Shown here: piece after piece, positions 33,782-42,065 of the stretch | Position numbering within the stretch: position 1 is the first letter of the stretch | Layout: each line of letters begins with the position of its first letter | NCBI GenBank assembly: GCA_900542985.1 | Contig: UQPQ01000007.1 | Location: forward strand, 10,961-74,960 | Source of the DNA: an uncultured Bacteroides sp. | GTDB lineage: Bacteria > Bacteroidota > Bacteroidia > Bacteroidales > Bacteroidaceae | Length of the DNA: 64,000 nt | Direction of reading: 5' to 3' | Position numbers and translations under genes: made by a program | Notes under the pieces: model-generated | Seen by the model: the letters and a program-made list of their open reading frames with translations, nothing else | What the model was told of the DNA's origin: nothing | The model's database searches: none

Positions 33782-35494
33782 ATGAAATGGGCTTGGATAT
33801 ATTGTGTCTTGTGCCTGATTTGTTTGCATACACAGGCTGGAATTTATCATAAACGCGATATAAATAATCCTTGTTTTGTAACGTCAAATACCTCGCGCAT
33901 AGAATTCAAGCGTCTGGTATTGACTGAGGAGCAGACTCAGGCAGATGCCGTATTTTATGGAACCCCAGGAGAGGTGGCGGTGATTTCATCGGATACTTAT
34001 TTGACGTCTGGAACACAAAAATTTATGCTTCGGGAGTCTGATTGTTTGTCTATTGACGGACAGACTGAGCCGGAGCGGATTCCTGAATCGGGGAGAATGG
34101 AAGTGACTTTGTCTTTTGAGCCGATTTCAAGGGATGTACAGATTGTAGATTTTGTGTCGGAACAAGAAGGCTGGAAAATATGGGGGATACAGTTGAACGA
34201 AGCGGAACCTTATGTATATGTACCCAGTTTTCTGGAAACACAATATTTAACTCCTACTTCCTCTTTGCCGGAACCTCGTTTGCAGCCTGGAAGAACGATT
34301 ATCAATGGATATATTTTGGGCTATTCGGAAGAGATGGAAATGGAGGTAGTCTTCCGTCATGCCGACTGGCTTTTCCCAAATGATTGGGGAAGGAATGTGA
34401 AAGTACGTCAGGATGGCTCTTTCCATATTGAAGCAGAACTTTTGATGGCAGGTGGTGCCAAGTTGCAAATCAATAGCGCTCAGTTGGATTTGTTTCTTGT
34501 ACCGGGTGAGGAGATGACTGTGTATATCCATCTGCCTCGTTTGAGCATGTCTGCATCCCGGGTTCTGTCGCATCTTTATCGTGACAAGCAGAAAGCCTGG
34601 TTTGATGGGGGAGAGAAAAATTTGAATACCGAATTGGCTAGATGGGGATATCCGCTTGTGGCCGATTCTGACAAACATATGAATAAATTGTTGACTTCTC
34701 TTCATCATCATAAGGAGGCCGGAAAAGGATATAAGGAGTATGTGGAGACGAATCTTCTGCTCGATAGTTATATTCGTGGAACAAAGCAGGGGGAGGTGAA
34801 AGAGGAAGTTGTGTCTCCTTATGCATGGTATGGATATGACTATGCTGATTATGCTTCTCTTTTGTATAATAATAGACAACCCCAGTCTGAAATGTGGAAG
34901 GAAGTGGTTTTGGCTAAATCAGTATGCAGTAATCTGATTAAAAACCGTAAATTAGAATCATCTGATAAAAAGGTGATGAAAGGGTTTCATCAGACAGAGT
35001 TGTGTACCTATATTAATAAGAAAGCAGAAATCATAGAATCTATCACCCGTCAGAATAAAGCAGAAGACGGATATGTGATAGCGGAACTTGATTCTTTGGT
35101 CTCTGGGGCAGATATTTTACCGTCTATTATATCTTCTTATAGAGGGAAAGCTGTTCTTATTGATTTTTGGGCTACATGGTGTGGACCCTGTAGGAGAAGC
35201 ATGTGGGCGATGCGTTCGTTGCGTAAGGATATGATTTCTAAGGATGTAGTATATGTGTATGTTACAGGTCCCTCTTCTCCGGAAGATATTTGGAAAACAG
35301 CGATTACAGAGATAAAAGGTGTACATTATAGATTGACACAAAGTCAGTGGGACTATTTATGTCGGACATATGGTATAAAAGGTATTCCCGGTTATATCAT
35401 TATCAGTTACGATGGGAAATTACAGGATCGTTACGTAGGATTTCCCGGAGTGGATGTATTACGAAAAGATTTGTTGCGCGCTTCCGGCCAGTAA
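33782..35494 (+). CDS. TlpA-like thioredoxin-fold protein with an unknown N-terminal region
   Basis: I choose the ATG at 33782, which gives a clean signal peptide (MKWAWIYCVLCLICLHTQA). A GTG at 33770 is the alternative. The protein of about 570 residues is exported. The first 180 residues show no family I recognise. A beta-rich segment near 178-250 (GRTIINGYILGYSEEMEME) resembles the DUF4369-type domain often placed before TlpA domains. The last ~130 residues are a TlpA/thioredoxin domain with the redox motif WCGPC near 466-470 and a cis-proline-like GIPGYIII. It is likely a periplasmic disulfide reductase. It lies 14 bases after hflX, so cotranscription is possible. Confidence 0.85.
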   Translation: MKWAWIYCVLCLICLHTQAGIYHKRDINNPCFVTSNTSRIEFKRLVLTEEQTQADAVFYGTPGEVAVISSDTYLTSGTQKFMLRESDCLSIDGQTEPERIPESGRMEVTLSFEPISRDVQIVDFVSEQEGWKIWGIQLNEAEPYVYVPSFLETQYLTPTSSLPEPRLQPGRTIINGYILGYSEEMEMEVVFRHADWLFPNDWGRNVKVRQDGSFHIEAELLMAGGAKLQINSAQLDLFLVPGEEMTVYIHLPRLSMSASRVLSHLYRDKQKAWFDGGEKNLNTELARWGYPLVADSDKHMNKLLTSLHHHKEAGKGYKEYVETNLLLDSYIRGTKQGEVKEEVVSPYAWYGYDYADYASLLYNNRQPQSEMWKEVVLAKSVCSNLIKNRKLESSDKKVMKGFHQTELCTYINKKAEIIESITRQNKAEDGYVIAELDSLVSGADILPSIISSYRGKAVLIDFWATWCGPCRRSMWAMRSLRKDMISKDVVYVYVTGPSSPEDIWKTAITEIKGVHYRLTQSQWDYLCRTYGIKGIPGYIIISYDGKLQDRYVGFPGVDVLRKDLLRASGQ

Positions 35495-35539
35495 AGCTGG
35501 AAGCGTTTTTTATAAACTATATATGCGGTGAAAAAGAAA

Positions 35540-35575
35540 AATCCTAATAAACAATTGTTTATTAGGATTTTTTTA
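35540..35575. terminator. Bidirectional terminator
   Basis: A perfect 15-bp palindromic hairpin at 35540-35569 has a T run on its plus-strand side (to 35573) and an A-rich flank giving T residues on the minus strand. It serves both the thioredoxin-fold gene and tRNA-Leu. Confidence 0.85.
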
Positions 35576-35586
35576 TCTGAAATTCG

Positions 35587-35668
35587 TGCGCATGATAGGA
35601 CTCGAACCTACACGTCTCACGACACCAGATCCTAAGTCTGGCGCGGCTACCAATTACGCCACATGCGC
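35587..35668 (-). tRNA. tRNA-Leu (TAG)
   Basis: This class II tRNA of 82 bases has acceptor stem GCGCATG/CATGCGC, anticodon stem CCAGA/TCTGG with loop CTTAGGA (anticodon TAG, reading CUA), a short variable arm, and TTCGAGT in the T loop. CCA is not encoded. Confidence 0.95.
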
Positions 35669-35690
35669 TAGAAATTCTCTTTTGCGAGTG

Positions 35691-35722
35691 CAAATATAGA
35701 TGATATTTTTATTTTTACCAAA
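35691..35722 (-). promoter_or_regulatory. Promoter of tRNA-Leu
   Basis: TTTG (35719-35722) and TATATTTG (35691-35698) on the minus strand are exactly 20 bases apart, a full match to the Bacteroidetes consensus. Confidence 0.8.
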
Positions 35723-35730
35723 TATTGAGG

Positions 35731-36741
35731 TTATTTCTTTAATAAATTACATGCAGTTTCTATAATTGTATCTTTCCCGCGCTGTATATCTTCCGTAGTC
35801 ATGTCTACTTTTACATCAGGGTCGATACCAAATTCCAGCTGATTCATTTGAGGATCGAACATCGGACTTGCAGAGAAGCGGATAGACCATCCGTTGGGGA
35901 TTTCGGAACTGAAGGGAAGTCCGGAGCCTCCTCCGGTTTTGTCGCCGATTATAGTGACATTAGGAAATTGCTTCATGGAGTTCACAAAGTCATTTGTGGC
36001 ACTATACGATCTGCGGTTTGTCAGTACAGCCACTTTTTTCTGCCAGCGTATGCCGTCGGAGGGCTCTATATACACTTCTTTAGGAGTTGAAAAATCATTG
36101 TGGCCAGGACCGGTTTTATGACACATATAGCCTACTAATGTTTTTTCGTTGGTGAAGCGGGCAGCCAGCTTTTGGGCAGTAGTCAGATTACCCCCTCCGT
36201 TGTTTCGTACATCAACAATCAGTCCGTCGCATAAGCGGAGTTCGTATAGAGTCTGGTCCAGATTACCGTCTCCTATTCCGTTAGAAAAACTTGAGCAATA
36301 AATATAGCCTATGTTGTTTTCCAGTATTTGATAAGTCAGTCCGGAAGAGTTTACGTAATCTTTTTTCAGATAGATGCTTTGTATACTGTCGCTGAAGTTT
36401 CGGGGATAGCTGTCGAACCAGGCTCTGTATTGCGAAGTGGCCAGTGCAGAACTCAGATTCACATGGCCGTCGCGTAATTCGTTCACCATATCCGAGAGTA
36501 CTTCAAACAACTCGGCAGAAGTCATTGAAGGAGTGATTCTTTGTGCATAGCGGCTATGCACTTCATTCCAGTCTAATCCGTATTCCTGATTTTTATAGTC
36601 AAGAAAACAATACTGTTCGTCAATGATTTTCCAAAGCGATTCAAAATTAGATTCCGGAGTATTACCGGATACATCTTCACGAATGCATGAAGGGAAAAAC
36701 ATTCCGGATACGAATATAAATAGGAGCAATATATGTTTCAT
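35731..36741 (-). CDS. S41 family peptidase, lipoprotein
   Basis: The 336-residue protein has lipobox FPSC (C19). The S41 (tail-specific/CtpA-like) catalytic domain occupies about 140-335: GYIYCSSFSNGIGD, GLIVDVRNNGGGN near 175-187, the nucleophile in RRSYSATNDF (Ser near 247) and GDKTGGGSG. A PDZ domain is not evident, so it belongs to the short form common in Bacteroidetes. It is the third gene of a topoisomerase-DUF3316-S41 series with 3 bases between it and the DUF3316 gene. The substrate is unknown. Confidence 0.92.
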   Translation of the reverse strand: MKHILLLFIFVSGMFFPSCIREDVSGNTPESNFESLWKIIDEQYCFLDYKNQEYGLDWNEVHSRYAQRITPSMTSAELFEVLSDMVNELRDGHVNLSSALATSQYRAWFDSYPRNFSDSIQSIYLKKDYVNSSGLTYQILENNIGYIYCSSFSNGIGDGNLDQTLYELRLCDGLIVDVRNNGGGNLTTAQKLAARFTNEKTLVGYMCHKTGPGHNDFSTPKEVYIEPSDGIRWQKKVAVLTNRRSYSATNDFVNSMKQFPNVTIIGDKTGGGSGLPFSSEIPNGWSIRFSASPMFDPQMNQLEFGIDPDVKVDMTTEDIQRGKDTIIETACNLLKK

Positions 36742-36744
36742 AAG

Positions 36745-37593
36745 TTAAAAAGGAGTTACTTTTTCGGGCATACTTATTTTATTTTTTCCTTTCAGTAAGT
36801 AAAGGTTGCGTACGAAACCAATCATGAAGTCGTGTGAGTAGGAGTGAGTCTTCAGATTGTTTACTTTAGATTGCTGAATGTCGCACAGGTAACCGACCCT
36901 CATAATGGTTTTCCATATCGGAAAATCGAGCGTGATGAGCTGTCGGAGCGAGGGGGCATTATGCAGGGAAGTAAACAATACATTCTTCCCTCCATTATTC
37001 AGTGAAAATATTTCGTAGTACGATTCTCCATATTCCGGTGAAAACATGACACCCATCAAAGGAAGATTAGCCTGATAGCGTAATACAAAAGGGTATTGTC
37101 TGATATGGAATTTGTATATGGCCATTCCGGATGCAGCAATACTTCCATATGCTTTGGCCTGGGCCGGATTATTGGAGTTGCGTTCGTTGTAGATGACTCC
37201 TCCGTTCAGGTCGATCATGGGACCTGCCAGAATCTTGAACTGATCGCTGATACGGAACTGGTAATGCAGGGCATAACTCCAGTTAATAAGTCCGTAATAC
37301 ATTTTGGCTGTCTGGGAAATATTTTCCGTATATGAGGCTTGGACTTGAAAGATACTTTGTGTAGATACGTTTCCCTTCATTAAACGGGTCATTCTCATCC
37401 GTTCGTGCATAATACGAATTTCCGGGCCTGTATATTCCAGTGGAGTGAGATAAGTGTCCAGTACATTGTTATATCCAGCTCCAAAAAGTGTAGAGCGCAT
37501 GACGTAGCGGGTTGCTTGTAGACTGTCTTCCTGTGCATGGGCCGGAAGGAAGAAAAGCAATCCCAGTATAAAAGCAAGTAAGGTTTGTTTCAT
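36745..37593 (-). CDS. DUF3316 family outer membrane-like protein
   Basis: The 282-residue protein has a signal peptide (cut after AHA, near residue 20). Alternating hydrophobic and aromatic strands suggest an outer-membrane beta-barrel. Similarity to the DUF3316 family is seen in TRYVMRSTLFGAGYNNVLDTYLTP near 27-50 and in the strand GLINWSYALHYQFRISD. Function is unknown. It lies 11 bases after the topoisomerase gene and 3 bases before the S41 peptidase gene, and is probably cotranscribed with both. Confidence 0.82.
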   Translation of the reverse strand: MKQTLLAFILGLLFFLPAHAQEDSLQATRYVMRSTLFGAGYNNVLDTYLTPLEYTGPEIRIMHERMRMTRLMKGNVSTQSIFQVQASYTENISQTAKMYYGLINWSYALHYQFRISDQFKILAGPMIDLNGGVIYNERNSNNPAQAKAYGSIAASGMAIYKFHIRQYPFVLRYQANLPLMGVMFSPEYGESYYEIFSLNNGGKNVLFTSLHNAPSLRQLITLDFPIWKTIMRVGYLCDIQQSKVNNLKTHSYSHDFMIGFVRNLYLLKGKNKISMPEKVTPF

Positions 37594-37604
37594 GCGGATA
37601 GCTG

Positions 37605-40250
37605 TTAAAATAAATTCATTTGTCCGTTTTCTTCGGCAGGATATTCACTCTCGCTGTTATCCGGCGCAGCATTATTCTCTTCTTCTGTTGTTTCTTCAGG
37701 TTCTGGCATACGAGTAGGTTCCAGTTCTTCAATACTTTCCGTGTTGAAGTTGGTTATTCTCTTACCTTTGGCTTTGAAGCTTCTCACAATGGTGAAATCG
37801 GCTGCTTCAAATTCTACCGGCTGTTTGCCGCTGTCTTCTCCTCCAAATACAACCTTTACACGAGGATAGACCTCTCCCGACAGAAATACCAGTTGGCTGC
37901 GTTTGTTTTCTCCGATATAATTTTGTCGTTTGATGACCGGTTCAAAACAGAAACGTTTCAAGTACGGATAGTTTTGCTGGTCGGCATCGTAAATTACCGC
38001 GGTCCATACTTTATCCGGATTAAATTTTTCTATAATTTGTATGTTGGCATCATAATGGTTGTTCAAGTCAAAATCGGTAGTATAGAACTCGCCGTTCTTC
38101 AGCACGACCAGAATACGTTCGTCACTTTGGAATTCACCAAGGAACTGTCCGCGTCCGTCGTAGTTCAGTCGCAATACATCATGGTCGAACCATACCTTAC
38201 GTCCTCCCAAGGTAGATCCTCCCCGATGTTTTAATGTAATTTTGTGTACTTCAAAGCGGGTCAGTTTGGTTCCTATTGTCTGTCTTCCCTTGATGCTGAC
38301 CTGGCTGAAATCTTTTTCGAATACCAGTTTCTTGATACGGGGATTAGGACGAAGCATCACTTTAATGACTTCGGCTTCTCCGTTAGGGTTGGCTGTAAAG
38401 TAGACAATTTTCGAACCAAGTGTTCCTTGTGTCAGATTATATTCGCGGTCGCGTACTACAGAAGTTATGTTAAATCGCTTGATGTAGTAGAAACCATCTT
38501 TTCCATCCCGATAGATTACATTGTATATTGTACGTTTGTCGTTTTTCTTGAACACATTAACGTACAAGATGTTTTTGCCCACAAACAGTTTGTCGGCTAT
38601 ACGTACAATTTTATATTTTCCGTCTTTATAGAAGATAATGACGTCGTCTATGTCCGAGCAGTTGCATACGAATTCGTCTTTTTTCAGTCCTGTACCGATG
38701 AAACCTTCGTCGCGGTTGATGTACAGTTTTTCATTGGCTTCTGCTACCTTGGTTGCCACAATGGTGTCGAAGTTGCGTATTTCGGTCCGACGCGGATAAT
38801 TCTTTCCATATTTTTCCTGAATCCGTCTGTACCAGTCGATGGTATATTCTGTGATATGAGCCAGGTGATTATCAATTTCTTCTATCTCAGCCTTCAGTCG
38901 TGCAATTTGTTCGTCAGCTTTATCTTTGTTGAACTTCAGAATACGTGCCATCTTGATTTCCATCAGCTTCAAGATGTCTTCTTTGGTTACTTCACGTACA
39001 AACTGAGGATAGAAAGGAGTCAGTCGTTCGTCAATGTGTTCGCAAGCCGCATCCATATTTTCAGCCTGTTCGAAGCGTTTATCCTTATAGATACGTTCTT
39101 CGATGAAGATCTTTTCCAGTGAAGCGAAATGCAAGGCTTCCAGAGTTTCTCCTTTCTGGATGTTCAGCTCCTGGCGTAACAGGTCGAGGGTATTGTCGAC
39201 AGATTTCTTTAAGATATCGCTCACCGAAAGAAAGTGAGGTTTTTTATTGTCTATCACACAACAGTTGGGAGAGATACTTACCTCACAGTCGGTAAAGGCA
39301 TACAAGGCATCCAGCGTCTTGTCCGAAGACACGCCGGGAGCCAGATGAACCAGAATTTCTACCTTTCCGGCTGTATTGTCGTCTACTTTACGTACCTTGA
39401 TTTTACCTTTTTCAATGGCTTTCAATATGGAGTCGATCAGTGAAGAAGTTGTCTTTCCGTATGGAATTTCGCTGATGCACAATGTCTTGTTGTCTATCTT
39501 TGAAATCTTGGCACGTACACGTACCGCACCTCCTCGTTCTCCGTCATTGTAGCGTGATACATCGATGGAACCTCCTGTCTGGAAGTCCGGATAAAGTTGA
39601 AAAGACTCTCCGTGCAAATAAGCAATGGCTGCTTCGCACAGTTCGTTGAAGTTATGAGGCAGAATTTTGGAAGATAAACCTACGGCAATACCTTCCACTC
39701 CTTGAGCGAGCAGGAGCGGAAACTTGACAGGGAGAGTAACCGGTTCTCTGTTTCGACCGTCGTACGAGGCCTGCCATTCCGTAGTTTTGGGGTTGAAGAC
39801 CACATCCAATGCAAATTTCGATAAACGTGCCTCAATGTAACGGGGAGCTGCTGCGCTGTCTCCCGTGAGAATATTTCCCCAGTTTCCCTGACAGTCTATC
39901 AGTAACTCTTTCTGTCCTAACTGTACCAACGCATCTCCGATGGAAGCATCACCGTGAGGATGAAACTGCATGGTGTGACCTACGATATTAGCCACTTTAT
40001 TATAGCGTCCGTCGTCCAGTCTCTTCATAGAGTGTAGGATACGGCGTTGTACAGGTTTCAGGCCATCGTTTATATGCGGTACTGCACGTTCCAGAATCAC
40101 ATACGATGCATAGTCGAGAAACCAGTTCTGGTACATTCCGCTCAACTGATGTTTTACGTTTTCGTCTGTCTGGTCTACCGGCTTGTAATCTGAATGTTCT
40201 TCTTTTTCAGGTGTGTTTGTTTCTTCTCTATCCAATATGTCTTCGCTCAT
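37605..40250 (-). CDS. parC: DNA topoisomerase IV / gyrase-like subunit A
   Basis: I choose the ATG at 40250 (MSEDILDREE). An in-frame ATG at 40280 lies upstream of the start site predicted by the -7 box at 40282-40289, so it should not be transcribed. The protein of 881 residues has the type IIA cleavage domain with QRRILHSMK near 69-77, HPHGDASIGDALV near 97-109 and the catalytic tyrosine Y138 in AAPRYIEARLS. A coiled coil follows near 410-480, and then a C-terminal region that departs from the regular GyrA-box pinwheel. The tail is acidic and rich in Glu and Pro. This fits the ParC-like second subunit A of Bacteroidetes rather than GyrA. The matching subunit B gene is not in the window. 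Confidence 0.88.
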   Translation of the reverse strand: MSEDILDREETNTPEKEEHSDYKPVDQTDENVKHQLSGMYQNWFLDYASYVILERAVPHINDGLKPVQRRILHSMKRLDDGRYNKVANIVGHTMQFHPHGDASIGDALVQLGQKELLIDCQGNWGNILTGDSAAAPRYIEARLSKFALDVVFNPKTTEWQASYDGRNREPVTLPVKFPLLLAQGVEGIAVGLSSKILPHNFNELCEAAIAYLHGESFQLYPDFQTGGSIDVSRYNDGERGGAVRVRAKISKIDNKTLCISEIPYGKTTSSLIDSILKAIEKGKIKVRKVDDNTAGKVEILVHLAPGVSSDKTLDALYAFTDCEVSISPNCCVIDNKKPHFLSVSDILKKSVDNTLDLLRQELNIQKGETLEALHFASLEKIFIEERIYKDKRFEQAENMDAACEHIDERLTPFYPQFVREVTKEDILKLMEIKMARILKFNKDKADEQIARLKAEIEEIDNHLAHITEYTIDWYRRIQEKYGKNYPRRTEIRNFDTIVATKVAEANEKLYINRDEGFIGTGLKKDEFVCNCSDIDDVIIFYKDGKYKIVRIADKLFVGKNILYVNVFKKNDKRTIYNVIYRDGKDGFYYIKRFNITSVVRDREYNLTQGTLGSKIVYFTANPNGEAEVIKVMLRPNPRIKKLVFEKDFSQVSIKGRQTIGTKLTRFEVHKITLKHRGGSTLGGRKVWFDHDVLRLNYDGRGQFLGEFQSDERILVVLKNGEFYTTDFDLNNHYDANIQIIEKFNPDKVWTAVIYDADQQNYPYLKRFCFEPVIKRQNYIGENKRSQLVFLSGEVYPRVKVVFGGEDSGKQPVEFEAADFTIVRSFKAKGKRITNFNTESIEELEPTRMPEPEETTEEENNAAPDNSESEYPAEENGQMNLF

Positions 40251-40281
40251 AAAATATCTGCTCAAAAAATATAAGTTCAAG

Positions 40282-40289
40282 CAAAGATA
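40282..40289 (-). promoter_or_regulatory. -7 box of the parC-DUF3316-S41 operon
   Basis: TATCTTTG on the minus strand lies 31 bases before the ATG at 40250 and decides that start over the one at 40280. Confidence 0.6.
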
Positions 40290-40419
40290 CAGAAAAACAA
40301 AGAGTAGGACGAATTTTTTTGAAGAAAGTTGTGATGTACTAAGTTGTAGATAGTGGTCTTATAATGTGAATTATACTCTATCTTAATATAATATATTAAT
40401 TGTATTAGTTGTCTTCTAT

Positions 40420-40500
40420 AATTGACGGCGGCGATTGTATAATCAACCTCGCCGATTATATAATCAGTGTCGACGGATTATAAATCGACGACGTTGGATA
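40420..40500. repeat. Intergenic array B of degenerate ~21 bp units
   Basis: Four units follow one another, each joining GACGnCGnCGATT-like and TATAATC-like halves (for example ATTGTATAATC, ATTATATAATC, ATTATAAATC). It belongs to the same family as array A at 14590-14678. It lies in the 297-base gap between parC and the MATE gene, which otherwise shows only the parC promoter. Confidence 0.55.
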
Positions 40501-40547
40501 TAGCTTGTAATTTATGGCAGAAAGTAATAACAGTATTTCTCTTGTCA

Positions 40548-41927
40548 TTATCCTTCCACATTGTCTTGTATGGCTTGCGGATGATCCTCTCTCATTCCCT
40601 TCAATACTCCTATGGTGAGTGGAATGGCTAGAAGGAATGAACATAAATCGGCAGCAGCCTGACACATTTCAACTCCTTGCAAGCCAAGAAGGTAAGGAAG
40701 TATCAGTATAAATGGAATGAAAAACAATCCCTGACGGGCCGATGACAGAATTACGGCACGTACCGGTTTACGGATGGTTTGCAACAACATATTACAAAGA
40801 ATAACCCATGTGCCTAAGGGGAGGGTGATGAGTTGCCAGCGTAGAGCACGGGCGCCAATTTCAATCACTTGTGCATCCTCTTTTCTGAACCACGATACAA
40901 TTTCCGGAGCGTAGATGTAGCCGATGATGGAACAGATACTTAAAAAAATCACTCCAAGCTTAATACAGAACCAAAATCCGTGTCGTACACGAGTGTAAAA
41001 TCCTGCTCCATAATTGAAACCACATACCGGTTGAAATCCCTGTCCGAATCCGATGACAAAAGAGTTGATAAACATGCAGATACGAGTTACGATAGACATA
41101 CCGGCAATTGCCGCATCACCATATCTTCCTGCTGCTACATTCAGTAAAATTGTAGCTGTACTGGCCAGACCCTGACGGCAGAGAGAAGGACTTCCTCCAT
41201 ATAGAATTTCTTTCAATAAAGAAAGTTTAGGAGTAAAATTACTGAAACGTATCCGGATGTTTTCTCCTTTTCTATCCATATAGAGTAGAATAATAAAACT
41301 GCATATCTGGCTTGCCAAAGTTGCAATGCCGGCTCCGGCAATTCCCATATCGAAGACGAAAATCAAAAGCGGATCCAGTCCGATGTTGAGTACAGCACCT
41401 ACGATGATTCCAATCATGGCATATACTGCATTGCCCTGAAAACGCATTTGGTTGTTCAATACCAGTGAAGAAGCCATAAACGGAGCACCTAAAAGGATAA
41501 TACCTAAATAAGTTTCCGAGTAGGGGAGGATGGTAGAAGTAGACCCCAAGGCTTTACAGATGGGACTCAGGAAAATCAGTCCAAACACAGTAATAAGCGT
41601 GCCGGCTATGAAGGCACAGAAGAAACCGGTAGAAGCCATTTTTTCTGCACTTTGATATTCGCGTGCACCCAGTTTGCGTGAGATATAGTTGCCAGAACCG
41701 TGTCCGAAAAAGAATCCGAAAGCCTGGATAATGGCCATGACAGAAAAAGAAATACCAACAGCTGCGGTAGACTGGGTATTGATTTTCCCGACGAAATAAG
41801 TGTCGGCCATTACATAAAAAGAAGTGATTAACATACTGATGATGGTGGGAACAGCAAGCGAACCAATCAGACGAGGGACCGGAGCTGTAGTCATCAATGT
41901 GTATTTATCGATGTTTTTTTGTTTCAT
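40548..41927 (-). CDS. MATE family efflux transporter (second)
   Basis: The 459-residue protein has about 12 membrane helices and both MatE halves (SLAVPTIISMLITSFYVMADTYFVGK near 23-48; QGLASTATILLNVAAG near 255-270). It resembles the DinF/NorM-type exporters with a long N terminus common in gut Bacteroidales. It is not closely similar by eye to the other MATE protein at 11055-12380, and the two probably have different substrates. It is monocistronic, divergent from glyS, with a TACTTTTG box upstream. Confidence 0.92.
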   Translation of the reverse strand: MKQKNIDKYTLMTTAPVPRLIGSLAVPTIISMLITSFYVMADTYFVGKINTQSTAAVGISFSVMAIIQAFGFFFGHGSGNYISRKLGAREYQSAEKMASTGFFCAFIAGTLITVFGLIFLSPICKALGSTSTILPYSETYLGIILLGAPFMASSLVLNNQMRFQGNAVYAMIGIIVGAVLNIGLDPLLIFVFDMGIAGAGIATLASQICSFIILLYMDRKGENIRIRFSNFTPKLSLLKEILYGGSPSLCRQGLASTATILLNVAAGRYGDAAIAGMSIVTRICMFINSFVIGFGQGFQPVCGFNYGAGFYTRVRHGFWFCIKLGVIFLSICSIIGYIYAPEIVSWFRKEDAQVIEIGARALRWQLITLPLGTWVILCNMLLQTIRKPVRAVILSSARQGLFFIPFILILPYLLGLQGVEMCQAAADLCSFLLAIPLTIGVLKGMREDHPQAIQDNVEG

Positions 41928-41946
41928 AAGATCGTTTTTCTACTTG

Positions 41947-41954
41947 CAAAAGTA
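41947..41954 (-). promoter_or_regulatory. -7 box of the second MATE gene
   Basis: TACTTTTG on the minus strand lies 20 bases before the start codon. Confidence 0.55.
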
Positions 41955-42006
41955 GGAAAAAAAGATAAATTAAGAGACTATCATCTTTTATTTACTTATA
42001 AATATT

Positions 42007-42014
42007 TATCTTTG
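42007..42014 (+). promoter_or_regulatory. -7 box of glyS
   Basis: TATCTTTG lies 51 bases before the GlyRS start codon; no good -33 element is seen. Confidence 0.5.
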
Positions 42015-42065
42015 TGCCCTACTACATAGACAAATAACTATAAGAAATTAAATAAAACTAAGAAA

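Noticed and set aside
38244..39122. A 292-residue plus-strand reading frame
   Set aside because: It is antisense to parC, whose domains are intact. Composition (Phe, Val, Tyr and Cys rich) is typical of a shadow frame.
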